DNA of 64,000 nt from an uncultured Bacteroidales bacterium (GTDB lineage: Bacteria; Bacteroidota; Bacteroidia; Bacteroidales; P3). The stretch covers positions 186,001 to 250,000 of the forward strand of contig ONFR01000003.1 in the NCBI GenBank assembly GCA_900317125.1, written 5' to 3'. Made by a program: the position numbers and the translations under genes. Shown in pieces: positions 18,023 to 25,763 of the stretch (the first letter of the stretch is position 1; each line of letters begins with the position of its first letter). Below the pieces are notes generated by a model. That model was not told the DNA's origin and did no database searches. It worked only from the letters and a program-made list of their open reading frames with translations.

Positions 18023-18598
18023 TTATTTACGGTTTGATTGTTTCTTTACGCTGAAGCCGAAGCTGCCCAGCTTCTCGCCCAAAGAATAGTACTTTCCATG
18101 GGAGTAGGCCAGGGGCTGTGCGTGGTTGAGCTGGAAGGCGCCGGTGCTTTTGTCGATAAGCCGTTCCTCGGCATCGATGGCTACGACGTCGGCCAGAAAC
18201 ATGTCGTGGCTTCCAAGGGGACGTATGTCGCGTACACGGCATTCTATGTTCAAAGGACTTTCGCCGATGAGGGGCGCTTTGACCAACTGCCCTTGCTGGG
18301 GAGTGAGGTGCATCTCCTTGAATTTGTTGTAGTCTCTGCCGCTGCGTACCCCGCACCAGTCGGTGATGCGGGCCAGGTCGACGGTGGTGAGGTTGATGAC
18401 GAACTCACCCGTACGCTTGATAATATCGTACGAGTAGCGTTCGTGGCGCACAGAGATGTAGCACATGGGTGGGTCGCTGCACACCGTGCCGGTCCACCCG
18501 ATAGTGATGATGTTGTAGTTCTCGGGTGCGTCGCCGCAACTCACCATCACGGCGGGCAGCGGGTAGATGAGTGTGCCGGGCTTGAAGGGTACTTTCAT
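18023..18598 (-). CDS. Flavin reductase family protein (flavoredoxin-like)
   Basis: 191 residues. The N-terminal half has the FMN-binding split-barrel pattern of flavin reductase-like proteins: PLPAVMVSCGD, NIITIGWTGTVCSDPPMCYISV and RYSYDIIKRTGEFVINL. Members bind FMN and reduce flavins or pass electrons. The gene lies 11 bases after dnaA and 16 bases before the 2-hydroxyacid dehydrogenase, so the three minus-strand genes may be co-transcribed. The physiological partner is unknown. Confidence 0.88.
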   Translation of the reverse strand: MKVPFKPGTLIYPLPAVMVSCGDAPENYNIITIGWTGTVCSDPPMCYISVRHERYSYDIIKRTGEFVINLTTVDLARITDWCGVRSGRDYNKFKEMHLTPQQGQLVKAPLIGESPLNIECRVRDIRPLGSHDMFLADVVAIDAEERLIDKSTGAFQLNHAQPLAYSHGKYYSLGEKLGSFGFSVKKQSNRK

Positions 18599-18609
18599 GG
18601 ATGTTGGGT

Positions 18610-20091
18610 CTATTCCTTAAACTTCTTGTCAAGCTCCTCAATCCAGAAACGGAACTGCTTGTCGGTCTCGGCCAGATTGGCAACGGTCTTGCAAGCGTGG
18701 AGGACGGTGGCGTGGTCCTTGTTGCCGCATTGCAGGCCGATGATGGCAAGTGACGACTTGGTCAGCTTTTTGGCGTAGTACATCGTCAGCTGGCGAGCCT
18801 GGACAATCTCGCGTTTGCGTGTGCGCGATTGGATGCTCTCGATGGGGATGTTGAAGTAGTCGCACACCACTTTCTGGATGTAGTCGATGGTCACTTCGCG
18901 GTTGGTGCTCTTCACGAACTTGTCAACCATCTGGCGGGCAAGGTCGATGGTGATGTCGCGGTGGTTCAGCGACGACTGTGCCATCAGCGAGATGAGGGCG
19001 CCTTCCAGTTCGCGGACGTTGGTATTGATGTTGTAGGCAATATATTCTATCACCTCGTCGGGCATCTCCACTCCGTCGTTGGCCAGTTTCTGGCGCAGGA
19101 TACTCATGCGGGTCTCGACATCAGGAGGCAGCAGCTCTGCAGCCAAACCCCATTTCAGGCGCGACGTGAGACGGGTCTCAAGGCCCTGCAGTTCGCTCGG
19201 GGCTTTGTCGCTGGTGATGATAATCTGTTTGCCTGCCTGGTGCAGGGTGTTGAAGATGTGGAAGAAGGCCTCCTGTGTACGACCGGCTTTGTTGCTCCAG
19301 AACTGGATGTCGTCCACTATCAGCACATCAATCATCTCGTAGAAATGAACAAAGTCGGAAGTGGTGCCATTGCGTCCGGCATCCATATACTGCTGCATGA
19401 ATTGTTCGGAGGTGACATACAACACTGTCATTTCAGGATGCAGCTCCTTGGTCTTCAGTCCAATGGCATTGGCAAGATGGGTCTTGCCCAGTCCCACGCC
19501 GCCGTGAAGCATCAAGGGGTTGAAGGCGGTCTTGCCGGGCTTTTCAGCCACGGCATAGCCTGCCGCGCGGGCCAGTCGGTTGCATTCGCCCTCGACATAG
19601 TTGAGGAGCGTGTACGACGAACTGAGCTGCGAGTTGACGCGCACCTTCTGTATGCCCGGGATGACAAAGGGGTTGGGGAACTCCCTGCTGTCTTCGTGGT
19701 TGAGGTTCATCGGCACATCACGGGGTTGGTTGATAGTGGAAGGCCTTCCGGTTGAGGGCATGCGGGTAGTGATGGGCTGCTCGGCAATGCTGGTGTCCAT
19801 CACCACGCTGTACAGCAAGCGTGCATCGTCGCCCAGCGTCAGCTGGATGGCTCGCTCGAGCAAGTCGGCATAGTTCTGCTCAAGCCATTCATAGAAGAAA
19901 GGACTCGGCACCTTAATAATAAGGGTGCTCCCGTCCAGCTTCAAGGGGACGATAGGTTCAAACCAGGTGCTGTACACCCTGTCTGTCTCGTTTCCCGTGA
20001 GATTGTCTCTGATGAATCCCAGGCATTCGTCCCATACTTTCTGGCAGTCTTTCTCCATAATCCTCGAGTCGTTTTCAGTATAATTGTTCAT
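18610..20091 (-). CDS. dnaA: Chromosomal replication initiator DnaA
   Basis: About 493 residues from the ATG at 20091 (MNNYTENDSR); in-frame ATGs at 20127 and 20058 are alternatives. Domain I (KVWDECLGFIRDNLTGNETD and following) is joined by a linker to an AAA+ core with Walker A GGVGLGKTHL and Walker B VLIVDDIQFW. The C-terminal helix-turn-helix domain carries the DnaA signature around GNKDHATVLHACKTV. DnaA binds TTATNCACA boxes and opens the origin. Two candidate boxes lie in the upstream spacer. The first gene of a possible dnaA, flavin reductase, dehydrogenase transcript. Confidence 0.97.
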   Translation of the reverse strand: MNNYTENDSRIMEKDCQKVWDECLGFIRDNLTGNETDRVYSTWFEPIVPLKLDGSTLIIKVPSPFFYEWLEQNYADLLERAIQLTLGDDARLLYSVVMDTSIAEQPITTRMPSTGRPSTINQPRDVPMNLNHEDSREFPNPFVIPGIQKVRVNSQLSSSYTLLNYVEGECNRLARAAGYAVAEKPGKTAFNPLMLHGGVGLGKTHLANAIGLKTKELHPEMTVLYVTSEQFMQQYMDAGRNGTTSDFVHFYEMIDVLIVDDIQFWSNKAGRTQEAFFHIFNTLHQAGKQIIITSDKAPSELQGLETRLTSRLKWGLAAELLPPDVETRMSILRQKLANDGVEMPDEVIEYIAYNINTNVRELEGALISLMAQSSLNHRDITIDLARQMVDKFVKSTNREVTIDYIQKVVCDYFNIPIESIQSRTRKREIVQARQLTMYYAKKLTKSSLAIIGLQCGNKDHATVLHACKTVANLAETDKQFRFWIEELDKKFKE

Positions 20092-20127
20092 TGTCTTTGT
20101 TGTTCTCATTTTTTTCCGGCCGCACAA

Positions 20128-20839
20128 GGCGGCTTTCGCGTTTTTTCAAACATCGGACTGTTGAAAAGTCCGCTCCCCGACACTGGCTCTGTATCACTTA
20201 TGAATCATTCCCCCTCCGATGTCTGTAATGCAAAAATGCAACAATTTTATCACCCATCAAGGTGAAAAATAAATTTGCACAATTCAGAAAAAAAATATAA
20301 AGCAAACCCCGCTTGCCGGTACATGAACTCCGTCATGCCCCTTTGAAAAAGTTGAAAAATAACCATTTTACGCCCAAGCCCCCTTTTTCAAGCCCTCGTA
20401 ATATACGATTTTTTTTCCGAAGTTCAAGATTTTTTTGCGGAATTTTACCCCTTTCGGCCAAAAATGTTGATAAGCCAACCAACTGCCTGACCAGTAGTCT
20501 GATATTGATGAATAACTAATGTACTGCATTGTTTTATAGTTCGTTACATACAAATTCTTGATAATCATACACCCACAATCAGGCCACTTTTCAGTAACTC
20601 GCTAATCTTCAAATTCCTGTTTTTTTATTCACACAATGCCGTTAAAAAGTATATTTTTTCCGCGTCCCTTCTTCGGTTGGAAAAATCGAACCCCCACCCG
20701 CCAGTTTCACCCATCGGCACACCCCCGTCATCCAACCCCAGTGCCGTTTCCGCCCATCGCTAACACCGCCGTACCCGCCCCCAGGATGCTAAAAAATTTT
20801 TTTTTCTTTAAAAAGTATCAATATATTAAAATAAAAGAG
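20128..20839. other. AT-rich spacer upstream of dnaA, possible oriC
   Basis: About 0.7 kb without a credible gene. It contains poly-A/T tracts and two DnaA-box matches: TTATTCACA on the plus strand at 20625 to 20633, and TTATCAACA on the minus strand at 20473 to 20465. A TAAATTTG box is at 20271 to 20278. Two boxes are few for an origin, so the call is tentative; it may be only a regulatory region for dnaA. Confidence 0.35.
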
Positions 20840-20847
20840 TAACTTTG
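20840..20847 (+). promoter_or_regulatory. -7 promoter box for serC
   Basis: TAACTTTG followed by CAGCAGG, 62 bases before the serC ATG; it matches TAnnTTTG. Confidence 0.6.
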
Positions 20848-20909
20848 CAGCAGGAAAACAAAATGAAAAAAGCACATTTTTAAATATAACATACTTAAAT
20901 TCAAATCAA

Positions 20910-22025
20910 ATGAAAACAGCTTATAATTTCAATGCAGGTCCCTGCGTCCTGCCAAAAGAGGCCATTGAGTCCACCATCAATGCCATCCGCGACTTCGACA
21001 ACACTGGTATCGGTCTGCTCGAGATTTCCCACCGTACCCCCGGTTGGGAGCGCACCATGGAAGAAACCCGTCAGCTGTGGCGCGACCTGTTGAACATCCC
21101 CGCCGAATACGAAATCCTTTTCCTCGGTGGTGGTGCCAGCACCGGCTTCATGGATGTCCCCGCCAACCTGCTCAACAAGAAGGCTGCCTATCTGCAGACC
21201 GGTGTGTGGGCAAAGAAAGCCGCCAAAGAGGCTAAGAACTTCGGCGAGACCGTGATTGTCGCTTCTTCCGAAGACAAGACCTACAGCTACATCCCCAAGG
21301 GTTGGACCGTTCCTGCCGACGCCGACTACTTCCACATCACCACTAACAACACCATCTATGGTACCGAGATCCGCCGCGATTTCGACGCCAGCGAGATTAA
21401 CAACGTCATGCTCGTTGCCGATATGAGCTCCGACATCATGAGCCGTCCCGTCGACGTGAAGAAATATGGTCTCATCTATGGCGGTGCCCAGAAGAACGTC
21501 GGCCCTGCCGGTGTCACCTTCTACATCGTCCGCAAGGACATCCTCGGCAAGATCACCGACCGTCAGTACATGAACCCCCTGCCCACCATGGTCGACTTCC
21601 GCACCCACGCTGCCGAAGAGGCTAAGAACATCTCCATGTTCAACACTCCTCCTGTCAGCGCCATCTTCGTCATGCACGAGACCCTGAAGTGGGTTAAGAA
21701 CACCATCGGCGGTGTCGAGAACATGAACAAGATCAACCTCAAGAAGAGCGCCATGCTTTATGAGGAAATCGACCGCAACAGCCTCTTCCGCGGCACTGCC
21801 GAGAAGGAAGACCGTTCCATCATGAACCACTGCTGGGTGATGGCCGAGGGCCGCGAGAACCTGCAGGATGCCTTCATGGCCTTCGCCAAGGAGCGCGGCA
21901 TGGTTGGTATCAAGGGTCACCGCAGTGTCGGTGGTTTCCGCGCCAGCCTCTACAATGCTTGCCCCATCGAGGCCGTTGAGGCTCTCGTCCAGTGCATGCA
22001 GGACTTCGAGAAAGCCAACAAGTAA
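20910..22025 (+). CDS. serC: Phosphoserine aminotransferase
   Basis: 371 residues. It begins YNFNAGPCVLPKEAI and contains GIGLLEISHRT, FLGGGAS, a GAQKNVGPAG segment with the PLP-binding lysine, and GHRSVGGFRASLYN near the C terminus, all hallmarks of SerC. It converts 3-phosphohydroxypyruvate and glutamate to phosphoserine in the cytoplasm and also serves pyridoxal phosphate synthesis. It is followed by serA, giving the first two enzymes of the serine pathway in one direction. Confidence 0.97.
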   Translation: MKTAYNFNAGPCVLPKEAIESTINAIRDFDNTGIGLLEISHRTPGWERTMEETRQLWRDLLNIPAEYEILFLGGGASTGFMDVPANLLNKKAAYLQTGVWAKKAAKEAKNFGETVIVASSEDKTYSYIPKGWTVPADADYFHITTNNTIYGTEIRRDFDASEINNVMLVADMSSDIMSRPVDVKKYGLIYGGAQKNVGPAGVTFYIVRKDILGKITDRQYMNPLPTMVDFRTHAAEEAKNISMFNTPPVSAIFVMHETLKWVKNTIGGVENMNKINLKKSAMLYEEIDRNSLFRGTAEKEDRSIMNHCWVMAEGRENLQDAFMAFAKERGMVGIKGHRSVGGFRASLYNACPIEAVEALVQCMQDFEKANK

Positions 22026-22032
22026 TTTTGAA

Positions 22033-22192
22033 TTTTACGTAGATGCTTGACATCTTAGTGGACATAATATTTATGTTGTTCTCCGATGAGGGAAAGGATA
22101 AACGTAAAAAACAAAGAAAAAATGGAAATCAGGGACGACGTAAGAGAAGGCTCTGAGAAAAAGCTTCGCAGGAGTCCTCTTGCGTCTTCTCT
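22033..22192 (+). promoter_or_regulatory. Structured leader between serC and serA
   Basis: The spacer has a hairpin GACGTAAGAG (22137 to 22146) with CTCTTGCGTC (22177 to 22186). An overlapping alternative pairs AGAGAA (22144 to 22149) with TTCTCT (22187 to 22192). The two stems exclude each other, as in attenuators. No known riboswitch is recognised. Confidence 0.35.
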
Positions 22193-22224
22193 GATGAAAT
22201 GATGAAATAAAGATTATCAAGAAA

Positions 22225-23145
22225 ATGAAAGTTTTAGTTGCTACCGAGAAACCCTTCGCAAAGGTCGCCGTTGACGGCATCCGCGAAGTGGTCGAGAAGA
22301 ATGGCCACACCCTGGCTCTCCTCGAAAAATACACTGACGTGAACGACTTCTACAAGGCTGTCGAAGATGCCGACGCTCTCATCGTCCGCTCCGACAAGGT
22401 CACCAAGGAAGTTATCGACCACGCCAAAAACCTGAAGATCGTCGTCCGTGCCGGCGCCGGCTACGACAACCTCGACCTCGAGGCTTGCACCGCCCGCGGC
22501 ATCGTTGCCATGAACACCCCCGGCCAGAACAGCAACGCTGTGGCAGAACTCGTCATGGGTATGCTTGTTTACGCCGTCCGCAACTTCTACAACGGCAAAT
22601 CCGGTTCTGAGCTCATGGGCAAGAAACTTGGTATCCTTGCTTTCGGTAACGTAGGCCGCAACGTGGCTCGCATCGCCAAGGGCTTTGGTATGGATGTCTA
22701 TGCTTACGACGCATTCCTCACTGCCGACCAGATCAACGAGTCCGGCATGGCCAAAGCCGTTGCCAACCAGGATGCACTCTTCGAGACCTGCGACGTGGTG
22801 TCCCTCCACATCCCCGCCACCGCCGAGACCAAGCAGAGCATCAACTATGCCCTCGTCAACAAGATGCACAAGGGTGGTATCCTCGTCAACAGCGCCCGTA
22901 AGGAAGTCATCAACGAGCCCGAACTGCTCAAACTGATGGCCGAGCGTACCGACCTCAAATACATCACCGACATCATGCCCGACGCCGATGCCGAATTCAA
23001 GGCTTTCGAAGGCCGCTACTTCGCCACTCCCAAAAAGATGGGTGCCCAGACCGAAGAGGCCAACATCAACGCCGGTATTGCCGCCGCCAACCAGATCTGC
23101 AATTTCTTTGCTACCGGTTGCACCAAATTCCAGGTGAACAAATAA
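22225..23145 (+). CDS. serA: Phosphoglycerate dehydrogenase, short lysine-type variant
   Basis: 306 residues, without the C-terminal ACT domain of longer SerA proteins. NAD-binding segment GILAFGNVGRNVARIAKGFG. The catalytic Arg is in SARKEVINEPEL. Where most D-hydroxyacid dehydrogenases have TPHxGA with catalytic His, this protein has TPKKMGAQT (268 to 276), with Lys270 at the His position. This matches the lysine-type class described for Entamoeba histolytica PGDH. It oxidises 3-phosphoglycerate for serine synthesis. The context with serC supports the call strongly. Confidence 0.93.
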   Translation: MKVLVATEKPFAKVAVDGIREVVEKNGHTLALLEKYTDVNDFYKAVEDADALIVRSDKVTKEVIDHAKNLKIVVRAGAGYDNLDLEACTARGIVAMNTPGQNSNAVAELVMGMLVYAVRNFYNGKSGSELMGKKLGILAFGNVGRNVARIAKGFGMDVYAYDAFLTADQINESGMAKAVANQDALFETCDVVSLHIPATAETKQSINYALVNKMHKGGILVNSARKEVINEPELLKLMAERTDLKYITDIMPDADAEFKAFEGRYFATPKKMGAQTEEANINAGIAAANQICNFFATGCTKFQVNK

Positions 23146-23172
23146 GAGCGTAATAGCTTGTTTTTCATGGAT

Positions 23173-23200
23173 GGGGGGAGTGAAAGCTCCCCCCTTTTTT
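23173..23200 (+). terminator. Intrinsic terminator of serA
   Basis: GGGGGGAG, loop TGAAA, then GCTCCCCCC and six T residues, 27 bases after the serA stop. Confidence 0.9.
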
Positions 23201-23216
23201 CAACCTGTCGTAATCC

Positions 23217-24155
23217 ATGGCTCCTATGCTCTGCATCTTTAATCCCGAGCACGACCTCTGTCTCGCCAACGGCGGGCCCCATTTCGTCGCGCCGGCCTCA
23301 GCACTGGCCTTTGCCCGCGAGGGTGCTTCCATCATGCAGCTGCTCTACCCCGGAGCCATCGCACTTGCCGCCGACCAGGTGGACAGCCGCTGCGTGGCCG
23401 AATGGCTGCAGCAGTCCGACGGCCCCGGCCAACCAGCCATTGTGCCCTGGGGATGGAATATCGCCCTTGTCACCCGCCTGCTCAAAGCCGGTGTGCCCCG
23501 CAGTCTGATGCCCGACGACGCCACCCTCGCCTGCTGGCGCACGCTGCAACATCGCTCCACGCTGTTGCCCCTGCAGCCCGACAGCCATGCTGTGCAGACC
23601 ACAGAACAGGTAGAAGCCCTCCTAGCCCACACGCCGCACTTGGTGCTCAAAGCCCCATGGTCCGGCTCGGGACGTGGGTTGCGATGGGTCAGCCACAGCC
23701 TTACGCCCCACGACAGGCAGTGGATACTCAAAACCGTCGCCTCGCAGCAATGTGTCATTGCCGAGCCACGCCGCAGGGTGGTTTGCGATTTCGCCCTCGA
23801 ATACTATGTGGACAACGGCCGGTTGCGCTTCGAGGGCTACTCCCTCTTCGAGTCCGAACACGGAGTGTACCGAGCCAACCTCCTGCTGCCCGACGACGAG
23901 ATAGCGCGCCGCGTGGGCTACACCCCCGCCATGCGCGAGCGGCTTGAGGGGTGGCTCGCCGACCGCATAGCCCCCTGCTACGAGGGTCCCCTGGGTGTGG
24001 ACCACATGCTGGACTGGGACGGCAACATACATGTTGGCGAGCTGAACCTGCGCCACACCATGGGACTGGTGGCGCATCGCTACCTTGCCGCCCATCCCGG
24101 GGCGCAAGGCCACCGCCTCACCCTCCAACAGTCGTCGCTTGTGGTCGAGCCCTGA
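23217..24155 (+). CDS. ATP-grasp-like protein of unknown function
   Basis: 312 residues. The N terminus FNPEHDLCLANGGPHF is a conserved Bacteroidales signature of this family. The central segment VLKAPWSGSGRGLRWV resembles the glycine-rich lysine-containing loop of ATP-grasp enzymes. LEYYVDNGRLRFEGYSLF and a late HVGELNLRHTMGL could supply the acidic metal ligands. No signal peptide or membrane segment. Codons are GC-rich, like the neighbours. The substrate is unknown; ATP-grasp enzymes usually ligate a carboxylate to an amine. Confidence 0.65.
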   Translation: MAPMLCIFNPEHDLCLANGGPHFVAPASALAFAREGASIMQLLYPGAIALAADQVDSRCVAEWLQQSDGPGQPAIVPWGWNIALVTRLLKAGVPRSLMPDDATLACWRTLQHRSTLLPLQPDSHAVQTTEQVEALLAHTPHLVLKAPWSGSGRGLRWVSHSLTPHDRQWILKTVASQQCVIAEPRRRVVCDFALEYYVDNGRLRFEGYSLFESEHGVYRANLLLPDDEIARRVGYTPAMRERLEGWLADRIAPCYEGPLGVDHMLDWDGNIHVGELNLRHTMGLVAHRYLAAHPGAQGHRLTLQQSSLVVEP

Positions 24156-24211
24156 CCCACCCGCTGCACCTTCTGTGCGGCCATCTCAGCACCTCTTTTT
24201 TCACACTGACG

Positions 24212-24314
24212 CCCTTCAATCTAGCATCGATACAGTATCGTTATAGCATCGTTATCCGTCATGATAGGCTGTAACGTTGCTGTAACGATGCGGGAAGGAG
24301 CCGTGATTGAAGGG
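24212..24314. repeat. Nested inverted-repeat element (ACGATA words), MITE-like
   Basis: Outer arms CCCTTCAATC (24212 to 24221) and GATTGAAGGG (24305 to 24314) are exact reverse complements. Inside, GCATCGTTA (24246 to 24254) pairs with TAACGATGC (24283 to 24291), and CGATACAGTATCG is a short palindrome. It is noncoding. No target-site duplication is seen, so a mobile origin is only one possibility. Confidence 0.5.
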
Positions 24315-24393
24315 AGGCAGGGTGGGGAGGGATGGAGGAGGTGGGCTTTGGCGCGGGAGGAAAAATAAATTCGGCTATGTGGAAAAAAAGTTG

Positions 24394-24401
24394 TAATTTT
24401 G
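24394..24401 (+). promoter_or_regulatory. -7 promoter box for the riboswitch-terC transcript
   Basis: TAATTTTG immediately before the riboswitch; it matches TAnnTTTG and places the start of transcription near 24408. Confidence 0.6.
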
Positions 24402-24408
24402 CATCCGC

Positions 24409-24538
24409 TTTCATGGGGGAGTAATCGGCGGCAGAGGCCGTGGACAGCGTCAACAAGTCACTGGCCCTTCGAGGCTTGGCGTTGCCCGCAATCGATGAGA
24501 CTCATAGGTGCGAAGGGGTCGCGTCTATGGGCTTTTTT
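24409..24538 (+). promoter_or_regulatory. yybP-ykoY (manganese) riboswitch with expression-platform terminator
   Basis: The aptamer carries the family words GGGGAGTA (24416 to 24423), GTCAACAAGTCACTGGC, TTGGCGTTGCCCGCA and TGAGAC (24496 to 24501) in the known order. It is followed by a hairpin CATAGGTGCGA (24503 to 24513) with TCGCGTCTATG (24519 to 24529) and a T run at 24533 to 24538. The 5' arm of that terminator overlaps the 3' side of the closing stem, so Mn2+ binding would favour read-through into terC. TerC genes are the classical targets of this riboswitch. Confidence 0.88.
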
Positions 24539-24605
24539 ATTATCGGATGCCCTTGCTCCCTACCTATTGGCAAACACGAATAACAAAAAGATTAAAGATA
24601 ATTGT

Positions 24606-25661
24606 ATGACTACACGATTTCTGTTTTTCGGGGCCTTCATGGTGTTCATCATCTTTATGCTGGCCATGGATTTGGGCGTGTTCCACAAGAAGGACCACGT
24701 TATCAAGATTAAGGAGGCGGCTATTTGGACCGGTATCTGGGTGGCGTTGGCCATGCTGTTCGGCCTGCTGCTGCTGTTCAAGGCCGAGTGGGTCCACGGC
24801 ATCACGAATATGAACGAGTTGCTGGAGTATGTGAAAGGCGGGTCGCTGGCGCACAAGATTGTGCCGGGGATGGATTTCGGCGATGCCCTCCCGATTTACC
24901 GGAAGGAGATTTTCCAGCAGTATCTGGCCGGCTATTTCCTTGAGGAGACACTGTCGATTGACAATATCTTTGTGATGATAATGATTTTCGTCAGTTTCGG
25001 CATCGACAAGCAGTATTATCACCGTATCCTGTTCTGGGGCATCCTGGGTGCCATTGTCATGCGGTTCCTCTTCATCTTCCTGCTCGGCGCGGTCATCCAC
25101 AAGTTCTCGTGGGTGCTGGCTGTCTTCGGCGTCATTCTCATCTATAGCGGTATCAAGATGTTCCGCGACAAGGGCGACAAGCGCATCGACACGGCCAACC
25201 ATCCGGTGGTGAAACTGGCCAGCCGTTTCCTGCCGGTGAGCCGTCATACCCACGGCCACGACTTCTTCATCAAGCGCGACGGACGAATGTATATGACTCC
25301 GCTGTTTCTGGTGCTGCTGGTGATTGAGTTCTCGGATGTGATTTTTGCCGTGGACAGCATTCCTGCCGTCTTCTCGGTGACGACGGACACCTACATCGTC
25401 TATTTCTCGAATATCTTCGCCATCATGGGACTGCGGTCGCTGTTCTTCCTGCTGAGCAATGTGACGGACATGTTCTGGCTGCTGAAATACGGCTTGGGAC
25501 TCCTGCTGTGCTTTATCGGTGTGAAGATGATAGGGCACGAGTTTTTCGGCTGGGAGATTGGCACGATGGTGTCGCTGGCAGTGATTCTGGGCATCCTGGT
25601 GGCTTCCATAGGATTTTCGCTGCTGTTCCCCAAGAAGAAACAAGTGGAGCCTGCTGCCTGA
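24606..25661 (+). CDS. TerC-family membrane protein, probable manganese exporter
   Basis: 351 residues from the ATG at 24606; upstream in-frame codons lie in the riboswitch and are not translated. About nine membrane segments. Family motifs are EETLSIDNIFVMIMIF and VIEFSDVIFAVDSIPAVF, with the acidic residues in the membrane that TerC/Alx/YkoY proteins use for Mn2+. A basic cytoplasmic loop (about 195 to 235, with HTHGHDFF) is in the middle. The manganese riboswitch upstream supports a role in Mn2+ export. It ends before a strong bidirectional terminator. Confidence 0.92.
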   Translation: MTTRFLFFGAFMVFIIFMLAMDLGVFHKKDHVIKIKEAAIWTGIWVALAMLFGLLLLFKAEWVHGITNMNELLEYVKGGSLAHKIVPGMDFGDALPIYRKEIFQQYLAGYFLEETLSIDNIFVMIMIFVSFGIDKQYYHRILFWGILGAIVMRFLFIFLLGAVIHKFSWVLAVFGVILIYSGIKMFRDKGDKRIDTANHPVVKLASRFLPVSRHTHGHDFFIKRDGRMYMTPLFLVLLVIEFSDVIFAVDSIPAVFSVTTDTYIVYFSNIFAIMGLRSLFFLLSNVTDMFWLLKYGLGLLLCFIGVKMIGHEFFGWEIGTMVSLAVILGILVASIGFSLLFPKKKQVEPAA

Positions 25662-25693
25662 ACGGCGCGGCGGAACAGCCCGTGATTGGACAT

Positions 25694-25740
25694 AAAGCAT
25701 CGAGGTTAAAAGGCGACGAGCCTTTTAACCTCGATGCTTT
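25694..25740. terminator. Perfect bidirectional terminator
   Basis: AAAGCATCGAGGTTAAAAGG plus C (25694 to 25714) is exactly complementary to 25720 to 25740 around a five-base loop. It lies between convergent terC and the patatin gene. Confidence 0.9.
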
Positions 25741-25763
25741 ATTGTAAGTAACCTGAGGTTTCC

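Noticed and set aside
24399..24605. A longer reading frame extends upstream of the TerC start
   Set aside because: Those codons lie in the riboswitch and its terminator; the family start is the ATG at 24606.
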